Shown: positions 1 through 11,658 of the stretch, piece after piece | How positions within the stretch are numbered: the stretch's first letter is position 1 | How the letters are laid out: each line of letters begins with the position of its first letter | Assembly: GCA_034401795.1 (NCBI GenBank) | Contig: JAVVLW010001513.1 | Location: 1 to 64,000, forward strand | Direction: 5' to 3' | DNA length: 64,000 bases | Source: Chaetoderma sp. LZ-2023a | Lineage: Eukaryota > Mollusca > Caudofoveata > Chaetodermatida > Chaetodermatidae | Translations under genes and position numbers: made by a program | Notes under the pieces: model-generated | The model's input: only the letters and a program-made list of their open reading frames with translations | Database searches by the model: none | What the model was told of the DNA's origin: nothing

Positions 1-414
1 AAGGGTTATCTAGCTCATGTTAATGTATGTATTGTCTAATTCATATACATACATGTAACATGTTGCAATTAGTTGTTGCTATGTCAATAATTTAATTAAA
101 CAAGATGATTTCTCAAGCTTTTTCTCGGCCCATAAATGTATAATTAACCGTACATGAATTTGGCATTTCCATAAAATATCTGGTACAAATAATATCAGCT
201 AGCAATGTACCAACTAACATTATTCTTGCTTCAAAATGGATTGTATAACGGGTAACTAAGATAACATTATGAGTGTTTCCTAAGAAATGATGATCTGACA
301 CTAAATAAGTGGTATGTATTAAATTTTTTCAACATACATACTAAACTGTGTATGGACTAAACCACGTCAAACCTGTTTATAAGAATTTCTGGCCTATAAA
401 ACCTCTATTACTAC
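1..414. other. AT-rich flank, nothing recognised
   Basis: No open frame of substance, repeat or RNA gene was recognised. It lies downstream of the host gene's stop codon on the minus strand, so part may be 3' flank. Confidence 0.5.
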
Positions 415-655
415 TTACCCTTTAACAGTAATATCATCCAAAAACGGCTTCTACAGTGTTCTTGAGAAATGTCCATTTGCAGATCAAAAGAAGACAACTT
501 TTGAAAATTACCACTGGAATGACTGGCTCAATAAGCGACTCAGTCATTCCAGTGGCTACATTTTTAAAGAAACTTCTCTTGCTCTGCAAATGGACATTTT
601 CTATTAGAAAATTGAAATTTCCATAAAAAAATTAATTTAAGTTTTAAAGGGAGTA
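415..655. repeat. PAL-A hairpin MITE, copy 1
   Basis: Ends TTACCCTTTAA / TTAAAGGGAGTAA. The inner palindrome reads ACCACTGGAATGACTGGCTC, then its complement CAGTCATTCCAGTGG. It lies in the 3' UTR or just downstream of the host gene. Confidence 0.85.
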
Positions 656-1079
656 AATGGCTTTTCAGTACCCAATGTCTTAAGAGCCTTCCTCCCTGAA
701 ATTCCATTGACTGTGTCAATCAAGATGGTGAATATTTTGAGAAAGACTGTATGAACTTGCTACATGTAACTAACTTCCAATCAAGTTAGCTTCAAAATAT
801 AGACTGAATATTTCATACTATTGTACTAAGGAATGTGCGCTACATGGCCTATAGAGACATCCTAGATACCGAGGCTCTATGCGAAAGACAGTCTGTTTCA
901 AAATAATCCTGAATGACACTGGTATCATTGAGTAAACAATACAGACTACAAGGCATAGAATGAAATGTGTTGTAAAATTTACAGTTTGATTTGACTTACT
1001 TACAGTCAAATGAAATGATACTTGTTACGTCTGGAAACCAAATCCAGCTAAGTCCACCCCAACCCTCCAAGTTGTACAT
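656..1079. other. 3' UTR or 3' flank of the host gene
   Basis: Follows the TAA of the minus-strand terminal exon. No canonical AATAAA was seen on the minus strand here, so the transcript end cannot be placed. Confidence 0.4.
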
Positions 1080-2250
1080 TTAAGCAGCGAGTTCATCCCT
1101 CAATGCTGTGAATGTGTCATACTCCGGCCCATTACTCAGAGCTATGACACTGCCTTCTGCAGATGGACTTTCATGGGTACTGCTACACAGGACCTCTGTG
1201 AGAATAGCTTTGCGTTTACGCGGTGACATACGTAACATTTTTGATGGCGGTGACTTATCCAAATTCACATCATCGCTATCAGAATACATTTTTACAGTAC
1301 ACACAGTACCAGAACCCGAATCTGACAGTTTTTCATTTTTCTCTTCAAGGAACCGCATAGAGTAGTTTTCAATTGGATAAAGTTGTTTTAGTTTACGTTT
1401 ACGAGCACTAATTCTTACACTGGCATCTTGTAACAGTAATTCTGAAGCAAGACGTCGTTTTAACAAAGATGTCTTTTGTGCACCAGATTTCTTTACTTTC
1501 GTCGTTGCTTTTAAAAACATCCCATTTCCATGACAATTTTCGGATAAGCTCTGCACATTATTCTGTTTAGCTAGTTTATTTTTCATAAACGTGGCCTCTT
1601 TAATAGCACTATTAGAGGAATGAGGCCGACTATCCGGAGTGATCTGATCACGGATCAATCTCCGCTTATTATTAAATCCAAACACTTTTACAGAATCAGC
1701 ATTGGAATTTCTCACAGATTTTCGAGAGCGTGAATGTTTCGATAATTTCGATCGAGCAGCCGTGATGCTACTTTCACTTCCTCGCCGTTCTGCACTACTA
1801 GTTCGTGAATATTTCCTGTCATCTGTATCCTTATCTGTATGAATACGCCCACCAGGAGACACCTCAACCTCTTTCTCATCTTGAGTCTCTCCATCATGAC
1901 CTTTCAACATTTCAAGAAAGTTTATTTTTTTATGCCGAAGACGACCACTGATTCGATGAGCATCTGCTACCAGTACTGGAGGTGCCTTTGCTATGACCCG
2001 AGATCGGTTCCTTATGACAGATGCACTTGTAGAAGCAACTGACGCCACCACGGGAGCTTCTCCAGAAATGTCTGTAAGCACACCTGATTTCTCTGTAGAT
2101 ATAACATTTGTAGATGTAGATGGTTCCGCTGCCGGCTTTGAATCTTCAGCTGTAGGAGTGATACCTGACACGCAGCAAGAACTTTCATCATGCGTAGCAT
2201 CGTCACGAAGCAGATGGGGAGCATCGGATGGTGTGTTTGTCTGGATTTCA
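1080..2250 (-). CDS. Terminal coding exon of a large unidentified nuclear-type protein
   Basis: The minus-strand frame is open from a splice acceptor (TTTACAG, bases 2257-2251) to TAA at 1082-1080, giving 389 residues after a shared Ser codon. The first exon base is codon position 3, which matches the AG left by the donor at 31332. The piece is rich in Ser, Lys and Arg. It has several basic clusters (KRRLASELLLQ, SARKRKLKQLYP, SPRKRKAIL) like nuclear localisation or DNA-contact segments, and acidic Ser patches (SDSDDVNLDKS). No catalytic motif, zinc finger or membrane segment is visible. Length, composition and codon continuity argue for a real exon and not a chance frame. A frame starting at the ATG at 2291 runs through the acceptor and is probably intronic before 2250. 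The family was not recognised. Intermediate exons in the 29-kb intron cannot be excluded. Confidence 0.8.
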
Positions 2251-2266
2251 CTGTAAACACATAATG
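2251..2266 (-). other. 3' splice site of the terminal exon
   Basis: On the minus strand TTATGTGTTTACAG precedes the exon base T at 2250. The pyrimidine stretch is modest but the AG is clean. Confidence 0.75.
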
Positions 2267-2360
2267 AATACATGTTAAATGATGTACACATAACACAATT
2301 TTAATTTGAAATCTAGAAATGGGTAAAACAAGACCACATTGAAAAATCATTGTGGCACAC

Positions 2361-2573
2361 TTAACCCTTTAACCCTCCAGACGGCCAAAAGCGGCCTGTG
2401 CAGTATTGTTGAGAAACCTCCATCTGCAGCCCAAGAGAAAACTATTTTTGACAATTCACAAATGGAATGACTGGCTCCATAACAGAGCCAGTCATTCCAG
2501 TGATAAATTTAAAAAAATCTCTTGGTCTGCAGATGGACATTTTCTTGTACAAATTTGAGGATTAAAGTGTTAA
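2361..2573. repeat. PAL-A hairpin MITE, copy 2
   Basis: Starts TTAACCCTTTAA and ends TTAAAGTGTTAA. It sits about 110 bp inside the intron from the terminal exon and its last TTAA is also the start of the next repeat. Confidence 0.9.
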
Positions 2574-2754
2574 TCACCTTTCAAATTAAATATAAAAGAT
2601 GAACTGGTGTTAATTTTTCCAACAATTTTGGTTGAAGATGGTGCTGTCATAGACAGCAACATCTTCAACCAAAATTGTTGAAAAATGTACACGAGTATCT
2701 TTGACATTCACACAATAAAAGATAGAATATTGACATCAGAGTGGTAAGGGGTAA
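2571..2754. repeat. PAL-B hairpin MITE, copy 1
   Basis: Diagnostic arms are GATGAACTGGTGTTAATTTT and the complement AAATGTACACGAGTATC, with tip GGTGCTGTCATAGACAGCAA. It ends GTGGTAAGGGGTAA. The left end is diverged. Confidence 0.85.
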
Positions 2755-2814
2755 TACCAAATTTCAAGAAGTGTCTTCTAGAGTTATATTCATATATATA
2801 TATGAGGTACATTC

Positions 2815-3012
2815 TTTACCCCTTATATGATCAGGCTGGCCAAAATAGTCTCGTCAGTGGTCTGGATAAATGTCCATTTGCAGACAGAGAAGACTATATT
2901 TTTTAATTTACCAAGTGGAATGACTAGCTCAATAATCGAGGCAGTGATTCGAGTGGTAAATTTTAAAAAATTTGTCTTCTCTTGGTTTGCAATTGGACAA
3001 GATGTTTTAACC
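2815..3012. repeat. PAL-A hairpin MITE, copy 3 (diverged)
   Basis: Arms GTCCATTTGCAGACAGAGAA and CTTGGTTTGCAATTGGAC flank GTGGAATGACTAGCTC. The centre has several substitutions and the right terminus is poorly kept. Confidence 0.75.
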
Positions 3013-3748
3013 ACCTATACACGTTTATTTGTCACAGAGTGAGCTCCCTTGGTTCCTAATCTCCTCGAATAGAGAGTTACTCGATAAGACTTCTCATGTT
3101 GAAAAGTTCAATATATTGCTATGGTATTTTTCTGACTGACTATAAGAATTATTTAAAGTGCTTACAGGTATTTCATAAGGGGAGACAAGCTATTGATGCC
3201 TTGGATGCTGCTATGCCTGGGTGTGAGTGTGTATGTACTAACTGAATGGGGAGTAGCAGCAGCAACATACCAGAGCATTAGATTTAGGTCACAGACTGTT
3301 CAGGCACTATAGGGAAAGCTTTGTGTACTTTAAGTACATGAATATCTGAGAGAATCTCTAGCGGTGCCCTCTGACACGCTCTGCAGAGATGCAGAGACAC
3401 TCCATAGAGATAAGCAGAGAGGAGACACAAAGAGAATCACAGGAACACTCCAGGCTTAAAACATGCACATTACATTGCCCAATCCTATAAAAGGCCCAGG
3501 ACAGTATGATGAACAAGTTGATAATTCACTGAACGCTGACAGACTATGACACTGAAACGCTAAGGTTTAAACATTGTTGTATATAGCTGTATATAAAGTA
3601 AATTGCGCTACCAAATAATGAGTTTAGTAAAGCATACAGTTAGCTGGATTCTTGTTTTGTTCTTAAATGTTTGTGTTCTTTAAGTTAGACAAAGAAACCA
3701 ACAATATACATGTATATGGCTTTGTCGTGTCTCATCTTTGGGACTCCG
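3013..3748. other. Intron, nothing recognised
   Basis: Unremarkable AT-rich intronic sequence with no open frame and no match to the repeat families defined elsewhere in the window. Confidence 0.5.
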
Positions 3749-3979
3749 TAACCATTCAACCGTTTAACATTCATATCAGCCAAAAACACCTTCTGCAGTG
3801 GTCTTGGGAAATGTCCATTTCCAGAACATGAGAAGACTATTTTTGGAAATTTACCACTGGAATGAGCCAGTCATTCCAGTGGTTAATTTTCAAAAATTGT
3901 CTAGTCTTGGTCTGCAAATGGACATTTTGCAAGAGAAAGTTGACATTTTTATAAAGAAATTAGAGGGTTAAAGGGTTAA
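3749..3979. repeat. PAL-A hairpin MITE, copy 4
   Basis: Keeps the 'asymmetric' outer arms: one end with ATATCAGCCAAAAACACCTT, the other with TTAGAGGGTTAAAGGGTTAA. The central loop has lost a few bases (GAATGAGCCAGTCATTCC). Confidence 0.9.
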
Positions 3980-4085
3980 TTGTTAAGCAGACAAAAAATA
4001 TTTGTAATGGGCTTGAGAAATGTTAATTTGCATACCAAGTGAAGGCTATTCTTTGGAAATCTACGACTAGAATGACTGGCTAAAT

Positions 4086-4088
<3 letters not shown>
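3976..4088. repeat. Half PAL-A copy abutting copy 4
   Basis: Begins with the TTAA that closes the preceding copy, runs through a diverged left arm to AGAATGACTGGCTAAATAA, then stops at an (AT)n microsatellite. The right arm is missing. Confidence 0.65.

Positions 4089-4122
<34 letters not shown>
4089..4122. repeat. (AT)17 microsatellite
   Basis: Uninterrupted AT dinucleotide run that replaces the second arm of the preceding half PAL-A. Confidence 0.95.
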
Positions 4123-4124
<2 letters not shown>

Positions 4125-4384
4125 TTTCCAGACAGACAGACAGGCAGTAAAAAGCAAACTGTAGAATAAACACTTCACACATAAACTAAAATCACAATAT
4201 CATTGAAGCCATGCCTGGTTTGTTTTATTACCTTTTATTTATTAGTTTTATTCTGTAAATAGATTTTCACTGGAGTTAACTACATATTTAAAATACACTC
4301 ATGTATCTAGCTTCATGAATCAAGTGGGCACTAGATGTAGGGTGTTTTTTAAATATATATATAATTAACTTGATAAAATTTTGC
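4123..4384. other. Intron, nothing recognised
   Basis: No repeat or frame recognised. Confidence 0.4.
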
Positions 4385-4485
4385 AAAAATATAACCAGAA
4401 ATGTTATTGCTGCAATGTGACCATGAAGCTCGACTTTACGACTTCGCAATGAACTAGGAAGCTGGACTTCAAACATAAATATATA
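4385..4485. repeat. ~100-bp direct repeat, left copy
   Basis: Shares ATAACCAGAAATG, CATGAAGCTCGACTTTACGA and GACTTCAAACATAAA with the stretch at 5994-6095. The two copies flank the tandem array between them. Confidence 0.8.
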
Positions 4486-4489
4486 GTAG

Positions 4490-5870
4490 GTTTATCAATA
4501 CACTTATCTATGTCCATGACCTTTGAACTTTTAACCCCAAAGTAATTGTCTCATCTTCTCTCGTTAACATGTGTCCCAGTTTAGGGGCAGCATGACTTAC
4601 ACAACAATAGATATGAACTCCTAAGTTGAGGTAAAGGTAAAATGTTATTGTGGATTGAGTCTTATTATTATCACACCGACCTTCCTAGACCTTTTGATGG
4701 CAAGGTGATTGTGGCATGCCATGTCATTGTAAGAAAGGTGTCTGAATGTGGGCCATGTATGCATAACCATTAAGAAAACATGAGATATAAACCAAACATG
4801 AGATATAAAGTACTAAGTTGAGCTAAACGCAAAATGTTAGTTTTGATTAAACAAGAATTCTGCGGAATTAAATGTCTCGTCTGTCTTCTGTTTGTCAGTC
4901 GCATTGACCTTAACATTGAAAAAAACAGTTTTGTATCAAGGCGAGTGACCATGGCCTTTGACCTTGTGACCTCAGTATTACCATGCTGCTTCCTAAAACT
5001 ATAGGCAACGACATAGGCAAGTTTAGTTATAATAGGATTAATTGATCCTGAAATAAGCCTAGAGGTTTTGTTAAACGCAAAAATTTAACATTGTTGATGC
5101 CATCGCCATCGGAAAAGTGACACAGATGTCTCGCTTTCTGCTTCACAGGCGAGACAAAAACTAGTTTTTAGCAAGGAAACAGTGACTTTAACCTTTGACA
5201 TTTTGACTCCAGGGTGCCATGTGTCATTCACACTGTGATAAAGCCAACTTTGGCTTCAATACGATTAAGCAAACATGAGATATAAACACTTGAGCTAAAC
5301 ACAAAACGTTACTGTAGAAAAACCCCAGACTTTCTTCCGAAGGCAACAATAACCTTTGACCTTTTGACCCCAAAGGATATTGTGTCATTATAAGGAAGCA
5401 TGTACTTAGGTTTGCGTCCAGTATAATTAACCAAATATGAGATATGAACTACTAAGTTGAGCTAAACACAAAATGTTAATGCTGGAAAAAAACAGTCATT
5501 TACCAATATCACAAAAATATTGAACAATTTGAGCTTTGACCTTTTAACCCAAAGGTCATTGTGTCATGCACTCTCCTTATAAGGAAGTGTGTCCAAGTTT
5601 GTGTCCAGGAAGATTAAGCGAACATTAAATATGAACTGCTAAGTTGAGCCAAACAAAATGTTAATGTTGAATTTTTAGCTTTTACCAATTTCACAGTAAC
5701 CTTGATCTTTGCCCTTTTGATGCCACCATCATTGTGTGATACCCTCCCATTATAATGAGGTATATGTCCAAGGTTGCGTTTAGTAAGATGAGATATGAAC
5801 TGCTAAGTTGAGCTAACTGCAAAATGTTAAAGCGGGCTATAGCTGATAGAGCTTTAAATTTAATATACAG
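4490..5870. repeat. Diverged tandem array, 'GACCTTTGACC' type
   Basis: At least six diverged units of roughly 150-190 bp. Each contains AACCAAACATGAGATATAAA, AAGTTGAGCTAAACGCAAAA, a GACCTTTGACCTTTTGACCC box and GTGTCATTATAAGGAAG. This type of core repeat is common in bivalve non-autonomous elements (family knowledge). There is no coding potential; the short frames across it are in non-conserved phases between units. Confidence 0.8.
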
Positions 5871-5993
5871 AACCATAAAACATTTTTATTGGGTCAATAC
5901 TTTCATTTTAACATCAATTCTCAGTTCGTATCTCATCTTTGGATAAGTTTACTGACTACTCAATATCCAAGAAGATGCGAACTATAAATTTCC

Positions 5994-6095
5994 TCAAATA
6001 TAAACCAGAAATGTGGTTGCAACGAAACCATAAAGCTCGACTTGACGATTTTGCAATGAACTATGAAGCTTGACTTCAAACATAAAATAAATATA
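5994..6095. repeat. ~100-bp direct repeat, right copy
   Basis: Second copy of the block at 4385-4485 (AACCAGAAATGTGG, CATAAAGCTCGACTTGACGA, GACTTCAAACATAAA). Confidence 0.8.
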
Positions 6096-6154
6096 GAAGG
6101 CGTACCAATACCCTTTATCAACAACAGGCCATTAGCATTTGAACCATTTGCATT

Positions 6155-7350
6155 AAACACCGGTAGCCATGATGGATAATTTTCGAAAAATCAAGTATGG
6201 CCACCAAAGAAATTGACCAATCAAAATTCTCGTATATGTTGAAGCCTACCGTGATAGAATCATTCCACCCAAGTTTCGTTGAAATCGGGCCACTAATTAA
6301 GTAGTGTTTTCTATGGTTCTCGAAAATTTACAAAAAATCCAAATGGTCATCAAGAAAATCGACTAAACAAAATTCTGAATAGTAGTTCTAGAGCCTACCA
6401 CTATAGAATCCATCCAGCCCAATTTGGATAAAATCTACCCAGCGGTAATAGAGATCTATACATTTTGACAATTTCCGGTACAAATGGGCATAAAAAAAAA
6501 TCGACCAACCAAAATTCTGAATAGTAGTTCTAGAGCCTACCACTATAGAATCCTTCCAGTCAAATTTTGATAAAATCTACCCAGTGGTAATGGAGGAGAT
6601 GCATTTTGACAATTTCCGGTATATTTTTCATAAAATTTGACTAACAAAAAAAATTGGCTGATTAAAATTCTGAACAGCTGTTCTGGAACCTATCACAATA
6701 GGGTCTGTCCAGCCAATTAGGGCTGAAACCTGTCAAGTGGTTAATGATGAGTAGCATTCTGACAATTTCGGGTAAATTTTTCATAAAATCTAAGATTTTT
6801 GCTAAAAAAATTGAACAATCAAAGTTGTGTATACAGGTTAGGATCTTTCCAGCCAAAGTAAGTTGAAATCTGCCAAGCAGTTAATGAGTAGTTTTGAAAA
6901 TTTCCAATAAATTTTTCATAAAATAAACTTGACCAATCAAAATTCTGTATACAGGTGCCTAGCCTACCACCATAAGATCCATCCAGCTAAAGTAAATTTA
7001 AATGTCAGGCGGTTAATGATGAGTAGCATTTTGACAATTTCCGGTAAATTCATCATAAAATCTAAGGTTTTCACCCAAAAGACCTGACCAATCAAAGCCC
7101 TGTATATAAGTTCTGAAGCCTACCCCATAGGGTCCTTCCAGCCAAAGTAAGTTGAAATCTGTCAAGCGGTTAATGATGATTAGCGTTTTGACAATTTGTG
7201 GTACATTTTCCATAAAATCTATGATTTTCACCCAAAAAAATTTACCAGTCTAAATTCTGTATATAAATTCTGAAGTCCACCTCCATAGGGTCCTTCAGCC
7301 AAATTAGGTTGAAATCTGACAAGCAGATAATGAGTAGCGTTTCAAATAAA
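6155..7350. repeat. Diverged tandem array, 'CAATTTCCGGTAAATTTTTC' type
   Basis: About eight units of ~130-170 bp, each with TTGACAATTTCCGGTA, TTTTCATAAAATC, GACCAATCAAAATTCTG, TAGAGCCTACCA and GTCAAGCGGTTAATGA. Related blocks are at 14661, 19081, 27548, 41380 and 56710. Non-coding. Confidence 0.8.
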
Positions 7351-7379
7351 AGTTGACGGAAGGGATGACGAATGACATA

Positions 7380-7795
7380 CGTATCAGTGACCATGACCGT
7401 TGACCTCAACATCCCACGTTTAGGTCCAGTATGATTAACCAAATACCAGATATAATCAGAAAAGTTGAGCTAAACGGAAACTGTAAAGTTGAGGGTTTTT
7501 TACCAAGGTCACAATGACCTTGAACTTTGACCTTTTGACCTCAGGATCAGTGTGATGCTGTATCATTATAAGGAAGCATGTGCCCAAGTTTGGGTCCAGT
7601 ATGACTAACCAAACCCGAGATATAAACAGAAAGGTTAAGCTAAACGCAAATTGGCTGCTGCCGCCGCCGCAGGACGATGTCCATGGCATCACAATAGCTT
7701 GTTTTACTTCGCAGTCGACCTTAAAACGGAAACACAAATCTGACATTCGATTGTATCTCCGTTTCGCAGAGAAACTTAGTTGTTGCTTGCAATGA
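7380..7795. repeat. Terminal unit of a bivalve-type repeat element
   Basis: One or two 'GACCTTTGACC' units followed by a GC-rich CTGCTGCCGCCGCCGCAGG tail and ATCACAATAGCTTGTTTTAC, which looks like the 3' end of the element and recurs at 8740-8790. The ~140-codon minus-strand frame over it is not conserved in the second copy and is not called. Confidence 0.65.
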
Positions 7796-8214
7796 ACACT
7801 GGTCTTGTATAAACAAGAAATATTATTATGCAACTTATATGTTTGATGTGATATCATCTTTTGCGGTTTCTGTCCTCCCAGCATGTAGCTTTGTCATGTT
7901 TCCGAGCGCTGATTGTCGTGTCACTAGTATTTTGTGTCGCTGGTGAACTGTCTAGACATATTTACGATTTTTTTAGTTCTTTCCAATTGGATTGTTTCGT
8001 AATTATATTGCTTCCCTAAATTAAGAAACTTGGCGGCTCACATGAGTTTCCAGAAAAACAACAAATAATAGCAATTATGCATGACAGGAATGGAATTTGT
8101 GTATAAGAATTAGTGTACTAATAATACACCACGACCATTATATTACAACAGAAATACCGAAAATTTCTAAATTTATTTATATATCTCGGAGGTAATGCAT
8201 CTTTAATATCGAAA
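7796..8214. other. Intron, nothing recognised
   Basis: AT-rich, no frame or known repeat. Confidence 0.4.
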
Positions 8215-8812
8215 AAGCAGTTTTGACCAATGTTCCAGTGCCCTTGATCTTGTACCTTTTGACCCCACGGTTATCATGTGATGACCCCTCATTATATGGA
8301 AGCATGTGTCCAAGTTGCTCCCATATGATTAACCACAGCTAAGATATGAACTACTAAGTTGAGCTAAACAGAAAATGTTAATGTTGAAAAACAAAGTTTT
8401 TAGCAAGGTCACAATGACCTTGCTCTTGAACAATTCACCCAGATGTCATTGTGTGTCATTATAAGGTAACGTGTGTGCAAGTTTGGGCCCAGTATGCTTA
8501 ACCAGGAATGAGATATAAACTGATAAGCTGGGCTAAAGGGAAAATGTCAATGTTGAAAAAAACTAGGTTTTTACCAAGGTCAGGGTCACAGTGACCTTGA
8601 CCTTTGAACTTTTTACACCACGGTCATTGTGCGATGATGTGTCATTATAAGGAAGCATGTGTCCCAAGTTTGGGTCCAGTATGATTAACCAAACAGGAGA
8701 TATAAATATAAACGTTGAGCTAAACGCAAATTGGACAATGACGCCGCCGGACGACGACGTGAGGGTATCACAATAGCTCGTTTTACTTCGTAAAGGCGAG
8801 CTCAAGACTAAT
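8215..8812. repeat. Three-unit 'GACCTTTGACC' tandem block with element end
   Basis: Units at about 8215, 8395 and 8570. The last runs into GACGCCGCCGGACGACGACG and TCACAATAGCTCGTTTTACT, the same terminus as at 7660-7715. Confidence 0.75.
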
Positions 8813-9124
8813 TAATACGTAGTAATAAAGTTAAATGTGTAGAAAATTGGCTTAGCTTTCCTATGATGTATGACTTCAATAATATTATTGCGCTTATATC
8901 TCTTCATAGAAATGGCTTTATAAGTTTATAACATGCGTTGTATCTAAGTCTAATATTACATTCCCTCTTTACCTGCTGTGTTTACCAGCCAACAGAGTTG
9001 TGAGCGCTGCATTGTGGGAAGGTATTTTACCAAAATACATTAATGCGGGATGTGTATTCCAGTGGCATATTACTGTAACAAGACTTCCTCATCTATTTAT
9101 TGTATGAAATGAATTTTGATCTAA
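8813..9124. other. Intron, nothing recognised
   Basis: No repeat or frame recognised. Confidence 0.4.
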
Positions 9125-9215
9125 GCTCTGATATTTATCGATAATAATTATAATGACGACAGATAATAATCTGCCATCATTATAATTACCGGGTATTATC
9201 GATAAATATCAGAGC
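9125..9215. repeat. Long imperfect hairpin
   Basis: GCTCTGATATTTATCGATAA (from 9125) pairs with TTATCGATAAATATCAGAGC (to 9215). The arms extend through TAATTATAATGA/TCATTATAATTA, interrupted by a short CCGGG insertion on one side. It abuts the TIR element that follows. Confidence 0.85.
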
Positions 9216-9218
9216 GTA

Positions 9219-10005
9219 ACATATTTTCCCTATTTTAACCGCCCCTCCCAATTATAACAACCCCTTGTTTTTGAGAACTGTTAAGAAAAAAAACTACGCC
9301 CCAAATTCCCAAAAGTACAGAACGAAGAAAAAAAAAGTTAGCACGAAAATTTAACACATTTCCATGCTAAATATCTCATACCGTTTTCGCATATGCTTAA
9401 TGTATAGCGCATATGTATTCATCATCGTGGGAGTGACATTATTAATTGGGACCGCCTAAATAGTGCTTATACTTTATTAAACCTCGTTTATTTCATCAAA
9501 TGTAATCCAGATTTTGATAAAAATAGCAAGGTGAGAAACAAGAAATAACGATTTGTATCACGTGATGTATCAGCTTCCGCTTAGTGGGAAGACAGGTCGC
9601 TACTCGAGTAGAGGCAAGACACTAATATTAGTACCCGGGTAGATACTTCACAATCCACATACATAAGAAGGTAGCTTCGAGTAGCTAAGAGTGACGCCAT
9701 AAACTCGGCCTATAGCGGAAGCTGATTAATACTTGGAAGAATCGTCTGCGAATTTAATGGACTCAGGAACTCGGAATGTACTGTCTATATATATATATAT
9801 ATATTATATATGATTACCTCTACTCGATTATATATATAATCAATACGTGAGCATTATACATTTATATCCGACCCACCTAAAGGGTACACGACAAAACAAC
9901 GGCGATCTACGGTGAATTTTTCTCCCTAATTAAGCGCCCCCCACCCACCCCCCTTACGCAACCGCTAACCGCCCGGCGGTTAAATTAGGGAAAATACGGT
10001 AGATC
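9219..10005. mobile_element. ~790-bp TIR element without coding capacity
   Basis: Left end ATTTTCCCTATTTTAACCGC and right end GCGGTTAAATTAGGGAAAAT are inverted repeats over ~26 bp with a few mismatches, each bordered by TA. The interior has no transposase frame, a C-rich block near 9940 and a (TA)n run near 9787. It is compatible with a Tc1/mariner-type non-autonomous element, but the TA border alone is weak evidence. Confidence 0.65.
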
Positions 10006-10461
10006 AAATGCATTTCATACAATATATAGATAATTTAGTTTGGTTACAATATTGTTTGGTGGTGATCTTATAATAAAAATTTAAAACAAGATGCAAATGT
10101 TTACTTGCGTAACACCTTCGATTGCTTCAGCAGGGCCGTGATCTTTAACTGTCTGCCTACTGAATTTCTCAGACTACAATTTCCAAGGGGTTTAAATCTG
10201 GATATGCTGAATAATTTGAAAACAATTTGACTGACTGTTTTTGTCACATTTTGTAAGTTTCAGATTTTCTGGCTTATTTCTCTGGACAAAAGTTGTGGAA
10301 TGTACTGCGACAAACTTTCTTGTGAGCCTAGGATACAACCTCCTCTTGTATGACCAATGCCTGATGAAATGCTACGCAAATCAACTAACACATTAACCTG
10401 GTCAATTGATACTAGATTTTGACCGATTCAGTCAAGGGCTTCTCAAGGTCCATGTCTCGTT
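10006..10461. other. Intron, nothing recognised
   Basis: No frame or repeat recognised. Confidence 0.4.
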
Positions 10462-10697
10462 TTAACCCTTTAACTTCAAATTTGTTTTTTAAAAATTCAA
10501 ATTTTCTCATAAAATGTGCATTTGCATGCCAAGAAGAGTATTTTTGAAAATTTCCCACTGGAATAACTGGCTCGATAACCGAGTCAGTCATTCCAGTGTT
10601 AAATTTTCAAAAATACTCTTCTCTTGGTATGCAAATGGACATTTCTCAAGACCATTGCAGAAGCCATTTTCGACAGATATGAGTGGTAAAGGGCTAA
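10462..10697. repeat. PAL-A hairpin MITE, copy 5
   Basis: Well preserved, opposite orientation to copy 1: the AAATTTTCTCATAAAATG arm comes first and the GCCATTTTCGACAGATATGA arm last. Ends TTAACCCTTTAA and GTAAAGGGCTAA. Confidence 0.9.
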
Positions 10698-11059
10698 AGG
10701 ACTCTAAAACTGGATTGTATTGAGGTCGTGCAGGAAATTGTGTAAATTACATTTTCTGAAATGACATCTCCTGCAGCCCTGAGTGATAATCAGCAGCCTT
10801 ATATTGTATGCAACTTATGAATATATTGGAGAAAAACATTTTCAACTACTTTTCACAGCCTTACTGCCATTTTCAATTACTTTTCAAGGCAAATTCCAAA
10901 TTCAGGCACTCAAGGATTGATGCCCAAAATTTTTCAAGTACCTTTCAAATTTGTACGAATCCTGTTTAATGCTCAATTAAAGAAATTATATTTCTTATAC
11001 GCAAAAGACAAGACTAATTTTGTAAGCTTGTCACTGAACTTTACCAATTTCTGAACTTT
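10698..11059. other. Intron, nothing recognised
   Basis: Contains a short local duplication around TTTTCAACTACTTTTCA; otherwise plain. Confidence 0.4.
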
Positions 11060-11275
11060 ACCAATTTAAATAGTCTTCTATTGCTTTGCAAATAGTGATT
11101 CCTCACGACTACTGCTTTGGTTCTGCTTGCTCATCAAAAAAGGTAATAATCAAGAAACGGTAACCGAGCCAGTCATTTCAGTGGAAATTTTTTCAAAAAT
11201 TCTCCTCCTGGCCTGCAGATGTAGACCTCTAGATCACTACTGAGGCCATTTTGGCTAGCTTGACCATTAAAGGTC
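11060..11275. repeat. Degraded PAL-A copy
   Basis: Only GGTAACCGAGCCAGTCATTT, TCAAAAATTCTCC and GACCATTAAAGG remain recognisable; the left arm is scrambled. Confidence 0.5.
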
Positions 11276-11658
11276 GAGTTGACACAAGATTGGGTTTAAA
11301 ATCGGATCAGGAATTTACGAGATCTATATCCAGAGGATTTTAAACGAGGACTTTCTTTAGTCTCTGAAAATGATAACATTGCACAAGTTTTAGAACGCTG
11401 ATAAATTTTGATAAGTTTGTTAATAGTGATATTAAATGGGACTGAGTTTGAGATTCTATTTATCATATAAACTGAAATTTTGACATTTTCTAATAATATT
11501 GATCACTTGAAGTCAGAAACTCCAGTTTAGATCTTCCGTTCGCATACCATCATCAAGGGAGGCTAATCATACCCTGACAATGAGCCTATTGGACGTCTTA
11601 CACCAAAAAAATATAGTACTTGTAGGTTGAACTATACAAAAAACGTGCACTAATCAAA

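Noticed and set aside
2012..2350. 112-codon minus-strand frame
   Set aside because: Shadow frame of the terminal exon crossing its splice acceptor.
7456..7884. 142-codon minus-strand frame as a gene
   Set aside because: It lies across two bivalve-type tandem repeat units and the element's GC-rich end; the frame is not kept in the sister copy at 8563-8805.
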